From assembly GCA_963848475.1 (NCBI GenBank), contig CAWKDW010000005.1, positions 1-64,000 on the forward strand: DNA of 64,000 bases, in the 5' to 3' direction. The position numbers were made by a program, and so were the translations under genes. This DNA comes from Solirubrobacter sp963848475. Lineage in GTDB: Bacteria > Actinomycetota > Thermoleophilia > Solirubrobacterales > Solirubrobacteraceae. The notes beneath the pieces were generated by a model. That model was not told the origin of the DNA. It did not search any database and saw only the letters and a list, made by a program, of their open reading frames with translations. This document shows, piece by piece, positions 43,604 through 53,955 of the stretch. Every line of letters starts with the position of its first letter. Positions within the stretch are counted from its first letter, which is position 1.

Positions 43604-44931
43604 CAGACGTACACCGCCTGGCGCTGGCTGACGCGCCGCAACTCGGCGGTCACGGTCTCCAGGTCGGCGGTCCGCAGCTCGCCGTCCTCGACGACGCGAC
43701 GGCCTCCCACGAACAGATGCTCGACGCCTCGCGGCGGCCCCAGGACCAGCGCCGCGACGGGGTCGACGATCCCCGCGCCGCCCAGGTCATCCACACGCCA
43801 CAGGGCGATGTCGGCCAGCTTTCCCACCTCCAGCGAACCGAGTTCGTCGGCACGGCCAAGACAGCGCGCACCATGGATCGTTCCGTGCGCGAGCGCCTCG
43901 CGCACCGTCATCGCCGTCGGCCCGCCCGCGAAGCGAGCTGCCATCAGCGAGGCATGCACTTCGAGCTGCAGCGTCCCGGCCTCATTGGAGGCGGCGCCGT
44001 CGACGCCCAATCCGACCGCCACGCCCGCCTCGCGCAGCCCCTGCACCTTGGCGATGCCGGAGCCGAGGCGCGCGTTGGAGGTCGGGCAGTGCGCGACGCC
44101 GACGCCCGCCTCGCCGAAGCGATGCACCTCGTCGTCGGAGAGATGCACGCAGTGCGCGAACCAGACGTCGTCGCCCATCCAGCCCAGCTCGCCGACGTAG
44201 TCGACCGGGCGCATCCCGAAGCGCTCCAAGCAGAACGCCTCCTCATCCAAGGTCTCGGAGAGATGCGTGTGCAACCGCACGCCGCGCGACCGGGCCAGCG
44301 CCGCCGACTCGACCATCAGCTCCTTCGTGACAGTGAACGGCGAGCACGGCGCCAACGCGATCCGCAGCGCGGAATCCGCGGCCGGGTTGTGCCAGCGATC
44401 GATCGCCTCGGCACTCGCGGCCAGGATCGCGTCGATGTCCTCGGTCACCGAATCCGGTGGCAGCCCGCCTTGGGAGACGCCGAGGTCCATCGACCCGCGG
44501 CACGGGTGGAACCGCAGCCCGACGGCGGCGGCGGCGGTGATCGTCGCCTCCAGCAGGTCGGCCTGCGGGAACACGTAGTGGTGATCCGTCGAGGTCGTGC
44601 AGCCAGACAGCGCGAGCGCCGACAGGCCGGCCTTGGCGGCGTGGTGCGTGATGTCCTCGTCGAGTTGCGCCCAGACCGGGTAGAGGCCGGTCAGCCACTC
44701 GAACAGCGTGCCGTCGGCCACGAAGCCGCGCGTCGCCCACTGATAGAGGTGGTGATGGCTGTTGACGAGACCGGGCGTGGCGAGCAGTCCGGTCCCGTCG
44801 ATCACGTCCTCGCCGGTGCCCGGCCCGTCGCCGATCGCGACGATCCGGCCGTCGTCGATGACGATGTGCCCGGACGCGTACTCGGTCCCGGCGGCGTCGA
44901 CCGTCGCGATGGCGCAGCCGGAGATCACCAT
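43603..44931 (-). CDS. 8-oxoguanine deaminase-like amidohydrolase
   Basis: The 442-residue metal-dependent enzyme has the amidohydrolase pattern LVNSHHHLYQWATRGFVADG, HTHLSETLDEEAFCLERFGM, FAHCVHLSDDEVHRF, VAHCPTSNARLGSGIA and the metal Asp in GLGVDGAASNEAGTLQLEV. The tryptophan-rich start and LYPVWAQLDEDITHHAAKAG are like 8-oxoguanine deaminase, which releases NH3 and gives urate directly; guanine deaminase is the other possibility. In this operon it would feed xanthine dehydrogenase or uricase. It overlaps both neighbours by one base. Confidence 0.85.
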   Translation of the reverse strand: MVISGCAIATVDAAGTEYASGHIVIDDGRIVAIGDGPGTGEDVIDGTGLLATPGLVNSHHHLYQWATRGFVADGTLFEWLTGLYPVWAQLDEDITHHAAKAGLSALALSGCTTSTDHHYVFPQADLLEATITAAAAVGLRFHPCRGSMDLGVSQGGLPPDSVTEDIDAILAASAEAIDRWHNPAADSALRIALAPCSPFTVTKELMVESAALARSRGVRLHTHLSETLDEEAFCLERFGMRPVDYVGELGWMGDDVWFAHCVHLSDDEVHRFGEAGVGVAHCPTSNARLGSGIAKVQGLREAGVAVGLGVDGAASNEAGTLQLEVHASLMAARFAGGPTAMTVREALAHGTIHGARCLGRADELGSLEVGKLADIALWRVDDLGGAGIVDPVAALVLGPPRGVEHLFVGGRRVVEDGELRTADLETVTAELRRVSQRQAVYV

Positions 44932-46340
44932 CAGGCGAGCTGCTTCGACTTCGCGGCGTTGGCCGCGGCGACCTCCTCGGCACCGACGAACGTCGGTGTC
45001 GAGCCGAGCGCCTCCGCCGTCTTACCGCCGACGCCGAGCTCGTTGAAGATGTAGTTCAGCGCGACGACCGCGATCGTGCCGGCGGTGATGCCGGAGCCCA
45101 TGATCGTGATGAACCACTGCGGGAAATCCTCATAGATCGCCTCGTTGCGGACCGGGACGAGCCCGATGCCGAGCGAGGTGGCGACGATGATCAGGTTCCC
45201 GCGATGGTCGAAGTCGACCTTGTTCAGGGTCTTGGCGCCGATCGCCGCGACGGTCCCGAACATCACGAGGCCCGCGCCGCCGAGCACCGGCAGCGGCACC
45301 GCCGCGACGACCGCACCGAGGATCGGGAACAGGCCGAGCACGATCATGATCCCGCCGGCGGTCGCGACCACCCACCGGCTCTTGACGCCGCTGAGGCTGA
45401 CCAGGCCGACGTTCTCGGCGTACGCCGTGTACGGGAACGTGTTGAAGATGCCACCGAGCGCGGAGGAGATGCCGTCCGCGCGCAGGCCGCCGACGATCGT
45501 GTCCTCGTCGGCCTCCTTGCCGACGATCTCGCCGACGGCGATCAGGTCGCCCGTCGTCTCGATCATCGACACGATCATCACGATCACCATCGTGATGACG
45601 ACGCTGAGGGCGAAGGTCGGGGCGCCGAAGTGGAACGGTCGCGGGACGCCGAAGACGGTGGAGTCACTGACGCTGCCGAAGTCGGTGAACCCGAGCGGAA
45701 TCGCGATCAGCGTGCCGACGATGATCCCGATCATGATCGACGTGCGCTTGATCCACTCGTTGGCGAAGCGCTGCAGCAGCAGGATGAAGATCAGCACGCC
45801 CACGGCGAGCGCGAGATTGTTCGGGACGCTGTTGTCCGGACTCGGATTGAAGACGTCACCTGCCCAGTCGACGGCCACCGGCAACAGTGAAATACCGATC
45901 AGCAGGATCACGGTGCCGACGACCAGCGGCGGGAAGAAGCGCCGCAGCTTTCCCATCACCGGCGCAAGCAGCACGGCGATGATGCCGGCGATGATGATCG
46001 CGCCGAACACGTCGGTGATCGGGTGGCCCTGACCGGCCGCCGCGACGATCGGGCCGACTGCCGCGAAGGTGCAGCCCTGCATGATCGGCAGCCGCGCCCC
46101 GATCTTCCAGACGCCGATGCACGTCAGGGCCGTGGCGATACCCGCCGTGAAGATGTCGGCGGCGATCAGGACGGCCATGTCGGCGGGCGAGACCTTGAAC
46201 GCGGCGCCGACGATGAGCGGGACCGCGACCGCGCCCGCATACATGCCGAGCACGTGCTGAAGGCCGAAGGTTCCTAGCTCCTTCGCCGGGAGGACCTCGT
46301 CGACCGGAGCGACGGGCGGGGGAGGGGCATCACTGGTCAT
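44931..46340 (-). CDS. NCS2 uracil/xanthine permease
   Basis: The 469-residue membrane protein belongs to the nucleobase/ascorbate transporter family: FGLQHVLGMYAGAVAVPLIV (QH motif of helix 1), PIMQGCTFAAVGPIVAAAG, VIVMIVSMIETTGDLIAVGE (helix 8 substrate/proton site) and GGIFNTFPYTAYAENVGLVS (helix 10, NTFPYTAYAENVG). Around 14 helices are predicted. It imports xanthine or urate with protons. ATG 46340 is chosen as the family start; upstream codons to 46559 are not protein-like. It is the first gene of the purine operon, divergent from dnaE2. Confidence 0.9.
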   Translation of the reverse strand: MTSDAPPPPVAPVDEVLPAKELGTFGLQHVLGMYAGAVAVPLIVGAAFKVSPADMAVLIAADIFTAGIATALTCIGVWKIGARLPIMQGCTFAAVGPIVAAAGQGHPITDVFGAIIIAGIIAVLLAPVMGKLRRFFPPLVVGTVILLIGISLLPVAVDWAGDVFNPSPDNSVPNNLALAVGVLIFILLLQRFANEWIKRTSIMIGIIVGTLIAIPLGFTDFGSVSDSTVFGVPRPFHFGAPTFALSVVITMVIVMIVSMIETTGDLIAVGEIVGKEADEDTIVGGLRADGISSALGGIFNTFPYTAYAENVGLVSLSGVKSRWVVATAGGIMIVLGLFPILGAVVAAVPLPVLGGAGLVMFGTVAAIGAKTLNKVDFDHRGNLIIVATSLGIGLVPVRNEAIYEDFPQWFITIMGSGITAGTIAVVALNYIFNELGVGGKTAEALGSTPTFVGAEEVAAANAAKSKQLA

Positions 46341-46597
46341 GCGGGCTAGTCCACCGAGCATGTGAACGCTTGCGTAGGGCCGCTGAGTAGAAGCGCGCTG
46401 GCCCGCCGGTCGGGCGGCGTAAAATGCGCTGACCGGCCGTGGCCGGCCGCGGCGCTGGTCTTCGCCGGCGAAGCAGTCGCCGTAGTTCAAGCCGGCGGGC
46501 GCGCGTCCCTTGCCGAACCGTGCAATGGCATCCCGGGCGATCTGGGCCTGCAGCAACAAACTTCCTCAACTCGGCACGGCGGCGTCCGGGATTTGTG

Positions 46598-46611
46598 CGA
46601 ACGTATGTTCG
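46598..46611. promoter_or_regulatory. LexA (SOS) box overlapping the dnaE2 start codon
   Basis: CGAACGTATGTTCG is a perfect-form LexA box. The ATG at 46605-46607 lies inside it and an in-frame GTG (46611-46613) starts at its last base. With no ribosome site possible, dnaE2 mRNA should be leaderless, and LexA would sit on the start codon. Confidence 0.85.
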
Positions 46612-49600
46612 TGCCCTACGCCGAGCTCCACGCGCACACGGCCTTCTCCTTCCTGGACGGCGCGTCTTCGCCCGCGGAGCTCGCGGCGGCCGCCGCCGCG
46701 GCCGGGCACGAGGCGATGGCGGTGACCGACCACAACGGGGTCTCGGGCTCGATGGAGTTCGCGGTGGCGGCCAAGCCACTGGGGCTGCGGGCGATCCACG
46801 GCGCCGAGATGGATCTGACCGACGGGCGCCACGTGACGCTGCTGGTGGAGGACGCGACCGGCTGGCGCAACCTCTGCCGGATCGTCACGCGCGCCCACGT
46901 GCACGATCGCGACAAGCACGAGCCGCCGCCCGCGGTGCCGCTCGAGACGCTGGAGGAGCACTCGGCCGGGCTGGTGCTGCTGAGCGGCTGCGCGGACCAC
47001 GGCGTGCACGACGAGCCGACGCTGCGGCGGTTGCTGTCCGCCTTCGGGCCTGACCGCCTGCGCATCGAGCTGCAGCGGCCCTTCCAGCGCCATGACCGCT
47101 CGCGCAACCGCGAGCTGGCCCAGCTGGCGCAGCGGCTCGGGGTGCCGGCCGTCGCCACCGGCAACGTGCACACCCACGCGCGCTCGCGCGCGCCGCTGCA
47201 GGACGCGTTCGTGGCGCTGCGCCACCACCTGTCGCTCGATGCCTCCGAGCCTGTCCGGCGCGGCAACACCGCGCACGTGCTCGCCTCCCCGAAGGCGATG
47301 GCCGCGCGCTTCGAGGGCCATGCGCGCGCCGTCGAGGAGAGCGGTGAGCTCGCGCGGCGGCTGCGCTTCGACCTCTCGCAGGATCTCGGCTACCGCTACC
47401 CGGGGGCGGAGGATGTCCAGGCGCCGCGCAAGCTCGCCGAGCTGTGCTGGACGCTGATGGAGGTCCGCTACCCGACGGGCTCGCCCAACCACGCCGCGGC
47501 CCATGCGCGCCTCAACGAGGAGCTGCGCGTGATCGACGTGCTCGGGCTCGCCGGCTTCTTCCTGCTGCACCGGGACCTGCTGGAGCTCGCGCGCGAGGTC
47601 GCGGTGGAGGTGCGCGGGCCGGCTTCGGCTCGCTCCTTGCTCCCGCCGGGCCGCGGGCCGCGGCTCCTCGGTGTCCTCGATCGTCTGTTACCTCACCGGC
47701 CTCTCGCACATCGACCCGATCACGAACGACCTGTTCCTCGGGCGCTTCCTCAACGAGGAGCTCAACGCGCTGCCCGACATCGATCTGGACTTCCCGCGCG
47801 ACGTGCGCGAGAAGCTGATCCCGCGCGTGCACGACCGCTACGGCAAGGAGCGCTCGGCGCTGGTGGCGGCGTTCCCGACGTTCCGCTCGCGCGGGGCGAT
47901 CCGCGAGCTGGGCAAGGTGCTGGGGCTGCCGGCGGGGGAGCTCGAGCGCGTCGCGCGCGGCGCCGAGCCGTGGGCGGTCAAGAGCGTGGGGCGCGATGTC
48001 GAGGTGGCGATGGGGATCGAGCCGTCCACCGAGGCCGGCCCGTTCATCGATCCCGACGCGCGGGCGGCGGCGTTTGCCATGAGCACGAGCGAGTGGATGG
48101 CGATGGTCAACGGGAAGCGGCCCGACCAGGCCGAGGCGCACGAGACCGACCCGTCCTCGCCCGACTACGACCGGCTGCCTGGCCGCTGGGCGTGGCTCGC
48201 GCGGCTGTGCGACGAGGCCTACGGGCTGCCGCGCCATCTCTCCCAGCACTCGGGCGGGATGATCGTCTCCACGCGGCCCGCTGATCGACTGCTGCCCCGT
48301 GCTGCCGGCGGCGATGGAGGGCCGCCAGCTCTGCCAGTGGGACAAGGACTCGTGCGCGGACGCGGGCTTCCTGAAGATCGACCTGCTGGGGCTGGGGATG
48401 CTCTCGGCCGTCGAGCGCTGCGTCGAGGAGATCGGCCGCGTGCGCGGCGCACGCGTGGACCTCTCGCGGATCCCCTACGACGACGAGGAGACCTACGACG
48501 CGATCCAGGTCGCCGACACGATGGGCGTCTTCCAGATCGAGTCGCGCGCCCAGATGGCGTCGCTGCTGCGCACGCGGCCGCGGTCGCTGGAGGACCTGAC
48601 GATCCAGGTCGCGATCGTGCGCCCCGGGCCGATCCTCGGCGGCGCCGTCAACCCCTACATCTCGCGCCTGCAGACCCTGCGCGAGAACCCGGACTTCGTG
48701 GTGCCCTACGAGCACGAGTGCCTGCGCGAGGTGCTCAAGGACACGCTCGGCACGATCATCTTCCAGGACCAGGTGATCGAGGTCGCGATGGCCTTCGCGG
48801 GCTTCTCTCCGGGTGAGGCCGAGGGATTGCGGCGGGCGATGAGCCGCAAGCGCTCGGCGGAGGCGATCGAGGCCTACCACCAGCGCTTCCTCGACGGCGC
48901 CGCCGCGCTCCACGGCGTCGCGGCGGACGTGGCCGAGCGCGTCTACGGGATGATCGTCGGCTTCTCGGGCTTCGGCTTCCCCAAGGCCCACGGCGCCGCC
49001 TTCGGCCTGCTCGCCTACCAGTCCACCTGGCTGCGCGTGCACCACGGCCCGGAGTTCCTGTGCGCGCTGCTCAACGAGCAGCCGATGGGCTTCTACGCGC
49101 CCGACACGCTCGCGCACGAGGCCCAGCGCCGCGGGATCGCCCTGCGCCCGGCGGACGTCAACGCCAGCGAAGCGCTGTGCAAAGTGGAGTGGGTGCCGGA
49201 GCTCGGCCCGCCGCCGGCCGGCGTCGCCGCGCCGCGTGGGGGCGGCGAGGCCGGCGCCCGCGCCCCCACCGCGATCGTGCGGCTCGGCCTCGGCTTCATC
49301 CTCGGTGTGCGCGAGGAGGAGGTCCGCGCGCTCGTCGCCGCCCGCGAGCAGGGCGGGCCGTTCCGCTCGCTCGCCGACCTCGCGTCGCGCGCCGGCGCCG
49401 GGCGCCCGTCGCTGGACCGGCTGGCGTGGGCGGGGGCGTGCGACTCGCTGATCGGCGGCTCGTCGGAGCACGCGCGGCGCACGGCGCTGTGGCAGCTCGG
49501 GGTGGCGGTGCCGGGCGAGCGGGTGCTGGAGGGGACGCAGCTCGCGCTGCCGCTCGAGGTGCCCGACGCGCCGGCGCTGCGGCCGCTGACGCCGTGGGAG

Positions 49601-50143
49601 TCGATGATCGGCGACTACGCGACGACCGGGCTGACGCTCGGCCCGCACCCGATGCAGCTGCTGCGGCCCTCGCTTGAGCCCGGCACGGTCTCGATCGGCG
49701 ATCTCGCGCGGCTGCCGCACAACTCCGCGGTGCGGCTGGGCGGGCTCGTCGTCGCGCGTCAGCGGCCGGGCACGGCCAAGGGGATCGTGTTCCTGCTGCT
49801 CGAGGACGAGTTCGGGACGATCAACCTGATCGTGCCGCCCGACCTCTATGAGGCGAACCGGCTGACGGTGCGCAGCGAGCCGCTGCTGCTGTGCGAGGGG
49901 CGGCTCGAGAAGCTGCCGCAGGCGGGCGGCGGGATCAACGTCTTCGTCAAGGGCGTCCGCTCGCTCGTCGCGCCCGAGGAACAGGCCGCGGAGGTCGTCG
50001 CGCTGGCCGAACGGCGCGTTTCAGCGGCGGCGACGGGGCGCGGCGAGGGCGCCCAAGGCGGGCGTGAAGCGGCGGCGTCATTGGGCGAGTTCCGGCAGGT
50101 ATCACCCCCGATCCAGAGCTTCGCGTCCGGACGACGACGCTAG
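46605..50143 (+). CDS. dnaE2: Error-prone DNA polymerase DnaE2 (two frame changes)
   Basis: DnaE2 is the SOS-induced C-family polymerase for lesion bypass. The PHP domain opens at once: YAELHAHTAFSFLDGASSPA, AAAGHEAMAVTDHNGVSGSM. The palm has LPDIDLDFPRDVREKLIPRV with the catalytic Asp pair. QHSGGMIVSTRPADRLLP, MEGRQLCQWDKDSCADAGFL, VFQIESRAQMASLLR and RPGPILGGAVNPYISRL follow, then the HhH and OB regions and the end VSPPIQSFASGRRR. Frame changes near 47645 (before SSVSSIVCYLTGL) and 48295 (before MEGRQLCQWDK) are each one base, and the total length is right for about 1180 residues, so I treat both as probable sequence errors. Confidence 0.9.
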
Positions 50144-50173
50144 ACAACCGCGCGAGCGGGTAGATTGCGGGCC

Positions 50174-50684
50174 GTGAGTTTGATCCTCTTCGTCGTGGCC
50201 TTCGTCGGGCTGGGAATCGGGACGCTGCTGTTCGCCATGAGCGGCGGGCGCGGTGGCGTGAGTTCCACCCTGCAGTCCCAGTCGCGCGGCAGCCGCCGGT
50301 TCGCGACGGTCGTGTTCGTCCTGTCGCTGCTGGTGCTCGGCATCGGCGTGCCGGCCGCGGTCATCGCGGCCGAGGAGACCAGCAACGACGTCCCGCACGC
50401 GGGGCTGCGCAACCTCACGGACGCCGAGCTGCACGGACAGGAGCTCTTCGCCCGCCGCTGTGGGCTCTGCCACACGCTCGAGGCGTCCAACTCCGTCGCG
50501 CAGGTCGGCCCGAACCTGGACCAGCTGGCCCCGAACGAGAAGTTCGTCCTCGACGCGATCCAGAAGGGCCGTCTCGAACGGCAACGGCCAGATGCCGGCC
50601 AATATCTACACCGGCGAGGACGCGGCGGACGTGGCGAAATATGTCGCAAAATCCGTGGGCGCTTCGGAGTCGTCCGGCGGTTGA
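50174..50684 (+). CDS. Membrane-anchored cytochrome c (one frameshift)
   Basis: From GTG 50174 two membrane helices (LILFVVAFVGLGIGTLLFAM; ATVVFVLSLLVLGIGVPAAV) precede a class I cytochrome c domain with the haem site CGLCH in GQELFARRCGLCHTLEASNS and VGPNLDQLAPNEKFVLDAIQ. The Met ligand (NGNGQMPANIYTGEDAADVA) and last helix (KYVAKSVGASESSGG) are in another frame after one extra base near 50576. Corrected length is about 170 residues. It would act in periplasmic electron transfer, perhaps as a subunit related to cbb3/caa3-type or photosynthetic-like chains; partners are not in the window. Confidence 0.82.
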
Positions 50685-50818
50685 TGTAAAAAGCACAAGC
50701 GTGCAGGCGCTTCGGTCGCTGGTACGCTCGGTCTTGGTCCCGGTTGTCGCAGCGCCGCTCTTCTGGCGCGAGCCTCCCAGCTCGACGCCGTAAGCAAGAG
50801 GAAGAGGAAGAGTCGAAC

Positions 50819-51481
50819 ATGGCCCCAGAGCAAGACGCCCCCAACGGGGCGTTCTATGACCATGAGAGCAGCGAGTCGGCGCCCCGTCACCGGCGCGCCG
50901 CTGCTGACTGGGGCGTGGGCGAGGACATCTTCGATCGCATGCCGAGCCGCCGCTTGACCCGCGCCGACCGTCGCGCCGAGCATCACGAGGATCTCGAGAC
51001 CGGCCGTTTCGAGCGCCGCGTCTCCGGGCCGACGACGCCCGCGCCGCGCCACGACGACTGGGCCGATGCGCACGAGCGGCGCCAGGTCGCTCCGCTGCGC
51101 AGCGATCGCCGCCCCGCGCGCCGTCCCGCCGAGTCCTGGACCGCGGGCGACGAGCACATCGAGCCCGTCGAGGGCAAGCGCCAGATCGAGTCGTGGCTGG
51201 AACCCGAGCGTGGTCATGAGCTCACGCTCTCGCCCGGCGAGAGCCGGACCATCGTGCTCGAGACGAGCACGCCGCTGGAGCCCGAGCTCGCTCCCGAGCC
51301 GCCGGCGCGCCGCACCGTCGTGATCAGCGGCCACCCCGACCGGCTGCCGGTCGCGCGCACGCCGCGTCCGCCCCGGACCGCCGTCGAGCGCATCGGCGCA
51401 CGCCCGGATCGGATCGTCGGCTACGCGGTTCTGCTGGGTTTCGCGCTCGTGCTGATCGCGGTTCTCACGACCGGCCAATAA
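50819..51481 (+). CDS. Hydrophilic protein with single C-terminal membrane helix
   Basis: The 220-residue protein from ATG 50819 (AGGAAGAG upstream) is charged and Arg/Pro-rich for 195 residues (DIFDRMPSRRLTRADRRAEH, LTLSPGESRTIVLETSTPLE) and ends in a single helix, IVGYAVLLGFALVLIAVLTT. This is a tail-anchor layout with most of the chain probably in the cytoplasm. I recognise no family. It may be disordered over much of its length. Confidence 0.65.
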   Translation: MAPEQDAPNGAFYDHESSESAPRHRRAAADWGVGEDIFDRMPSRRLTRADRRAEHHEDLETGRFERRVSGPTTPAPRHDDWADAHERRQVAPLRSDRRPARRPAESWTAGDEHIEPVEGKRQIESWLEPERGHELTLSPGESRTIVLETSTPLEPELAPEPPARRTVVISGHPDRLPVARTPRPPRTAVERIGARPDRIVGYAVLLGFALVLIAVLTTGQ

Positions 51482-51572
51482 ACCGGGGCGCAAGCCCTTG
51501 CGGCGCACCCCGCGCCGACATACCCTTATCTCTAGTAAGTCAGCCCCCCAGCTCCCCCACGGTGGTGGCGTT

Positions 51573-52139
51573 ATGCCTAAGACAGAGATGAGCCGGTTCC
51601 CCATTCACGATGACCTGACGGCTCCTCCCGGGTCGTTGCCCATCCTCAAGGGTGCGTCGTCGGCGGCGGGGCAACTCCCGAACTTCCTCGGCGTGCTCGC
51701 GGGCGCACCCGCGGCCCTGAAGGCCTACACGCGCTTCCGCGCGGAGCTGCGCCACGGCGCCTTGCCGCGCCACAGCGCCGAGCGGGTCGGGCTCGCGGTC
51801 GCCGAGCACTACGGGTCCAAGCCGGGCCTGCAACTGCACACCCGCATGAGCCGCCAGGCCGGGCTCGGGATCGACGAGGTCGCCCGCGCCAAGCGCTGGG
51901 ACTCCGGCGACGCGCGCGAGGCCGCGCTGCTGCGCTATCTGCGCCCGCTGCTCGGCGACCGCGCGAACTTCCCGCAGCACCTGCACGAGGAGGCGCGCGA
52001 GGCCGGCTGGAGCGAGGAGCAGCTGCTGGAAGCCATCGCGGTGCTGTCCATGGAATCCTTCACGGCAATGGTCAACATCGCCGGCGACGTCCCCGTGGAC
52101 GGGTCGGTCGAGGAGACGCGCGTCCTGCGCGCGGCGTAG
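51573..52139 (+). CDS. Carboxymuconolactone decarboxylase/AhpD-fold protein without CxxC
   Basis: The 188-residue helical protein has the AhpD-like core: LPNFLGVLAGAPAALKAYTR, LRHGALPRHSAERVGLAVAE and EQLLEAIAVLSMESFTAMVN. It lacks the CxxC that makes AhpD a peroxidase; HYGSKPGLQLHTRMSRQAGL takes that place and may form the histidine site of decarboxylase-like members. Function unassigned. A HxlR regulator gene follows at once. Confidence 0.75.
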   Translation: MPKTEMSRFPIHDDLTAPPGSLPILKGASSAAGQLPNFLGVLAGAPAALKAYTRFRAELRHGALPRHSAERVGLAVAEHYGSKPGLQLHTRMSRQAGLGIDEVARAKRWDSGDAREAALLRYLRPLLGDRANFPQHLHEEAREAGWSEEQLLEAIAVLSMESFTAMVNIAGDVPVDGSVEETRVLRAA

Positions 52140-52152
52140 TGCACTGAGAGCC

Positions 52153-52504
52153 ATGGGCGCCAGCGCCCAACCACAGCCACAGCCACAATCGACGTGCCAG
52201 CACTGCTGCCCGCGCTACCACGAGGCGGTCGAGCTGGTCGGCAAGCGCTGGACGGGCGCGATCCTCTACGTGCTCCTGCACGGCGGCCGTCAGCGCTTCA
52301 CGGAGATCGCCAACGCGGTCCCCGACCTGTCGGACCGCCTGCTCTCCGAGCGCATGAAGGAGCTCGAGGCGCGCCACATCGTCGTAGCGCCACGTGAGCG
52401 ACGGCACGCCCACCAAGGTCTCCTACGAGCTGACCGAGAAAGGCCGCCAGCTCGCGCCCGCAATGGCCGAGCTGAAGGTCTGGGCGGACCGCTGGTTGGA
52501 CTGA
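52153..52504 (+). CDS. HxlR-family transcriptional regulator (one frameshift)
   Basis: HxlR regulators are winged HTH proteins, often redox or aldehyde responsive. After a Gln/Pro-rich start, CQHCCPRYHEAVELVGKRWT, GRQRFTEIANAVPDLSDRLL and SERMKELEARHIV match; then the frame changes near 52385 and the end VSDGTPTKVSYELTEKGRQL, MAELKVWADRWLD completes a protein of about 117 residues. The three N-terminal cysteines could sense oxidants. It begins 14 bases after the AhpD-fold gene, so it may control that gene. Confidence 0.82.
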
Positions 52505-52560
52505 GTCCGACCAGACGTCCACCCGCCACCGCCTCCCGGTCCATTAGCCTGCAGCGCGCC

Positions 52561-53902
52561 ATGGCTGACCGACCCCAGACACCTGAAGACGTCAAGGCGC
52601 TCGTGGAGGAGCACGGCATCCGCTTCGTGCGCTTGTGGTTCACCGACATCCTCGGGCAGCTGAAGTCGTTCTCGATCTCCAACGAGCAGCTCGACGACGC
52701 CTTCGAGGGCGGCATGGGCTTCGACGGTTCCTCGATCACCGGCTTCAACGCCATCGAGGAATCGGACATGATCGCCGTGCCGGACCCGACGACGTTCAAC
52801 GTCCTCCCGTGGCGCCCGGAGGACGGCGCCGGCGTCGCGCGCATGTTCGCCGACGTCCAGACGCCCGAGCGCCGCCCCTACGAGGGCGACCCGCGCCACG
52901 TCCTGCGCCGCGCCGAGGAGCGCGCGAAGGAGATGGGCTTCGACGCCTTCAACGTCGGCCCGGAGCTCGAGTACTACCTGTTCCGCGACAACCGCTCCAC
53001 CGAGGTCCTCGACGAGGGCGGCTACTTCGACCTCACGACGCTCGACGCCGGCTCCGACGTCCGCCGCGACACCGTGCTCGCGCTCGAACCGGCTCGGCAT
53101 CGACGTCGAGTACTCCCACCACGAGGTCGGGCCGTCGCAGCACGAGATCGACATGCGCTACTCGAGCGCGCTGAAGATGGCCGACGACTGCATGACCTAC
53201 CGCATCACGGTCAAGGAGTACGCGCTCAAGTACGGCTGGCACGCGACCTTCATGCCCAAGCCGCTGTTCGGCCAGAACGGCTCGGGCATGCACACGCACC
53301 AGTCGCTGTTCAAGGACGGCCGCAACGCGTTCTACGACGCCGACGACAAGTACTTCCTGTCGGACATCGGCAAGGCCTTCATCGCCGGCCAGCTGCGCCA
53401 CGCGCGCGAGATCTGCTCGATCTTCGCCCAGTGGGTCAACTCCTACAAGCGCCTGGTGCCGGGCTACGAGGCGCCGGTCTACGTCGCCTGGAGCCGCCGC
53501 AACCGCTCGGCGCTCGTGCGCGTCCCGCTCTATCACCCCGGCAAGGAGAACGCGACGCGCATGGAGCTGCGCGCGCCGGACCCCGCCTGCAACCCGTACC
53601 TGACGTTCGCGGTGCTGCTGCAGGCCGGCCTGGAGGGCATCGAGCGCGGCTACGAGCTGCCCGAGCCGATGGAGAAGAACCTCTACCACCTGTCACCCGA
53701 CGAGCGCCGGCGGCTCGGCATCGAGCAGCTGCCGGAGACGCTCGGCGAGGCGATCGAGGTCACGGCCGAGTCCGAGCTCGTGCTGCGCACCCTCGGCGAG
53801 CACATCTTCAACCGCTACGTCGAGATCAAGCGCCAGGAGTGGGAGGACTACCGCGTGCAGGTCACGCCGTGGGAGCTCGAGCGCTACCTGGCGATCCTGT
53901 AG
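52561..53902 (+). CDS. glnA: Glutamine synthetase, type I (one frameshift)
   Basis: The enzyme makes glutamine from glutamate, ammonia and ATP. MADRPQTPEDVKALVEEHGI, FTDILGQLKSFSISNEQLDD, GFDGSSITGF and FNVGPELEYYLFRDN (metal Glu residues) are present, then after a frame change near 53089 come DVEYSHHEVGPSQHEIDMRY, the NGSGMHTHQSLFKDG metal/ammonia loop, GYEAPVYVAWSRRNRSALVR and NPYLTFAVLLQAGLEG. Corrected length about 446 fits type I-alpha rather than I-beta. The adenylylation Tyr position is NLYHLSPDE, close to but not the usual NLYDLP. The frame change is one base and glnA is normally essential, so it is probably a sequence error. Confidence 0.93.
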
Positions 53903-53914
53903 GAGGCAGTCGAG

Positions 53915-53939
53915 CGAATACCGGTGGTACCGGTATTCG
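53915..53939 (+). terminator. 11-bp hairpin after glnA
   Basis: CGAATACCGGT (53915-53925) and ACCGGTATTCG (53929-53939) are perfect complements with a 3-base loop, 13 bases after the glnA stop. It lies between two convergent genes and can serve both. Confidence 0.75.
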
Positions 53940-53955
53940 TCAACGGGCTCCTGGC

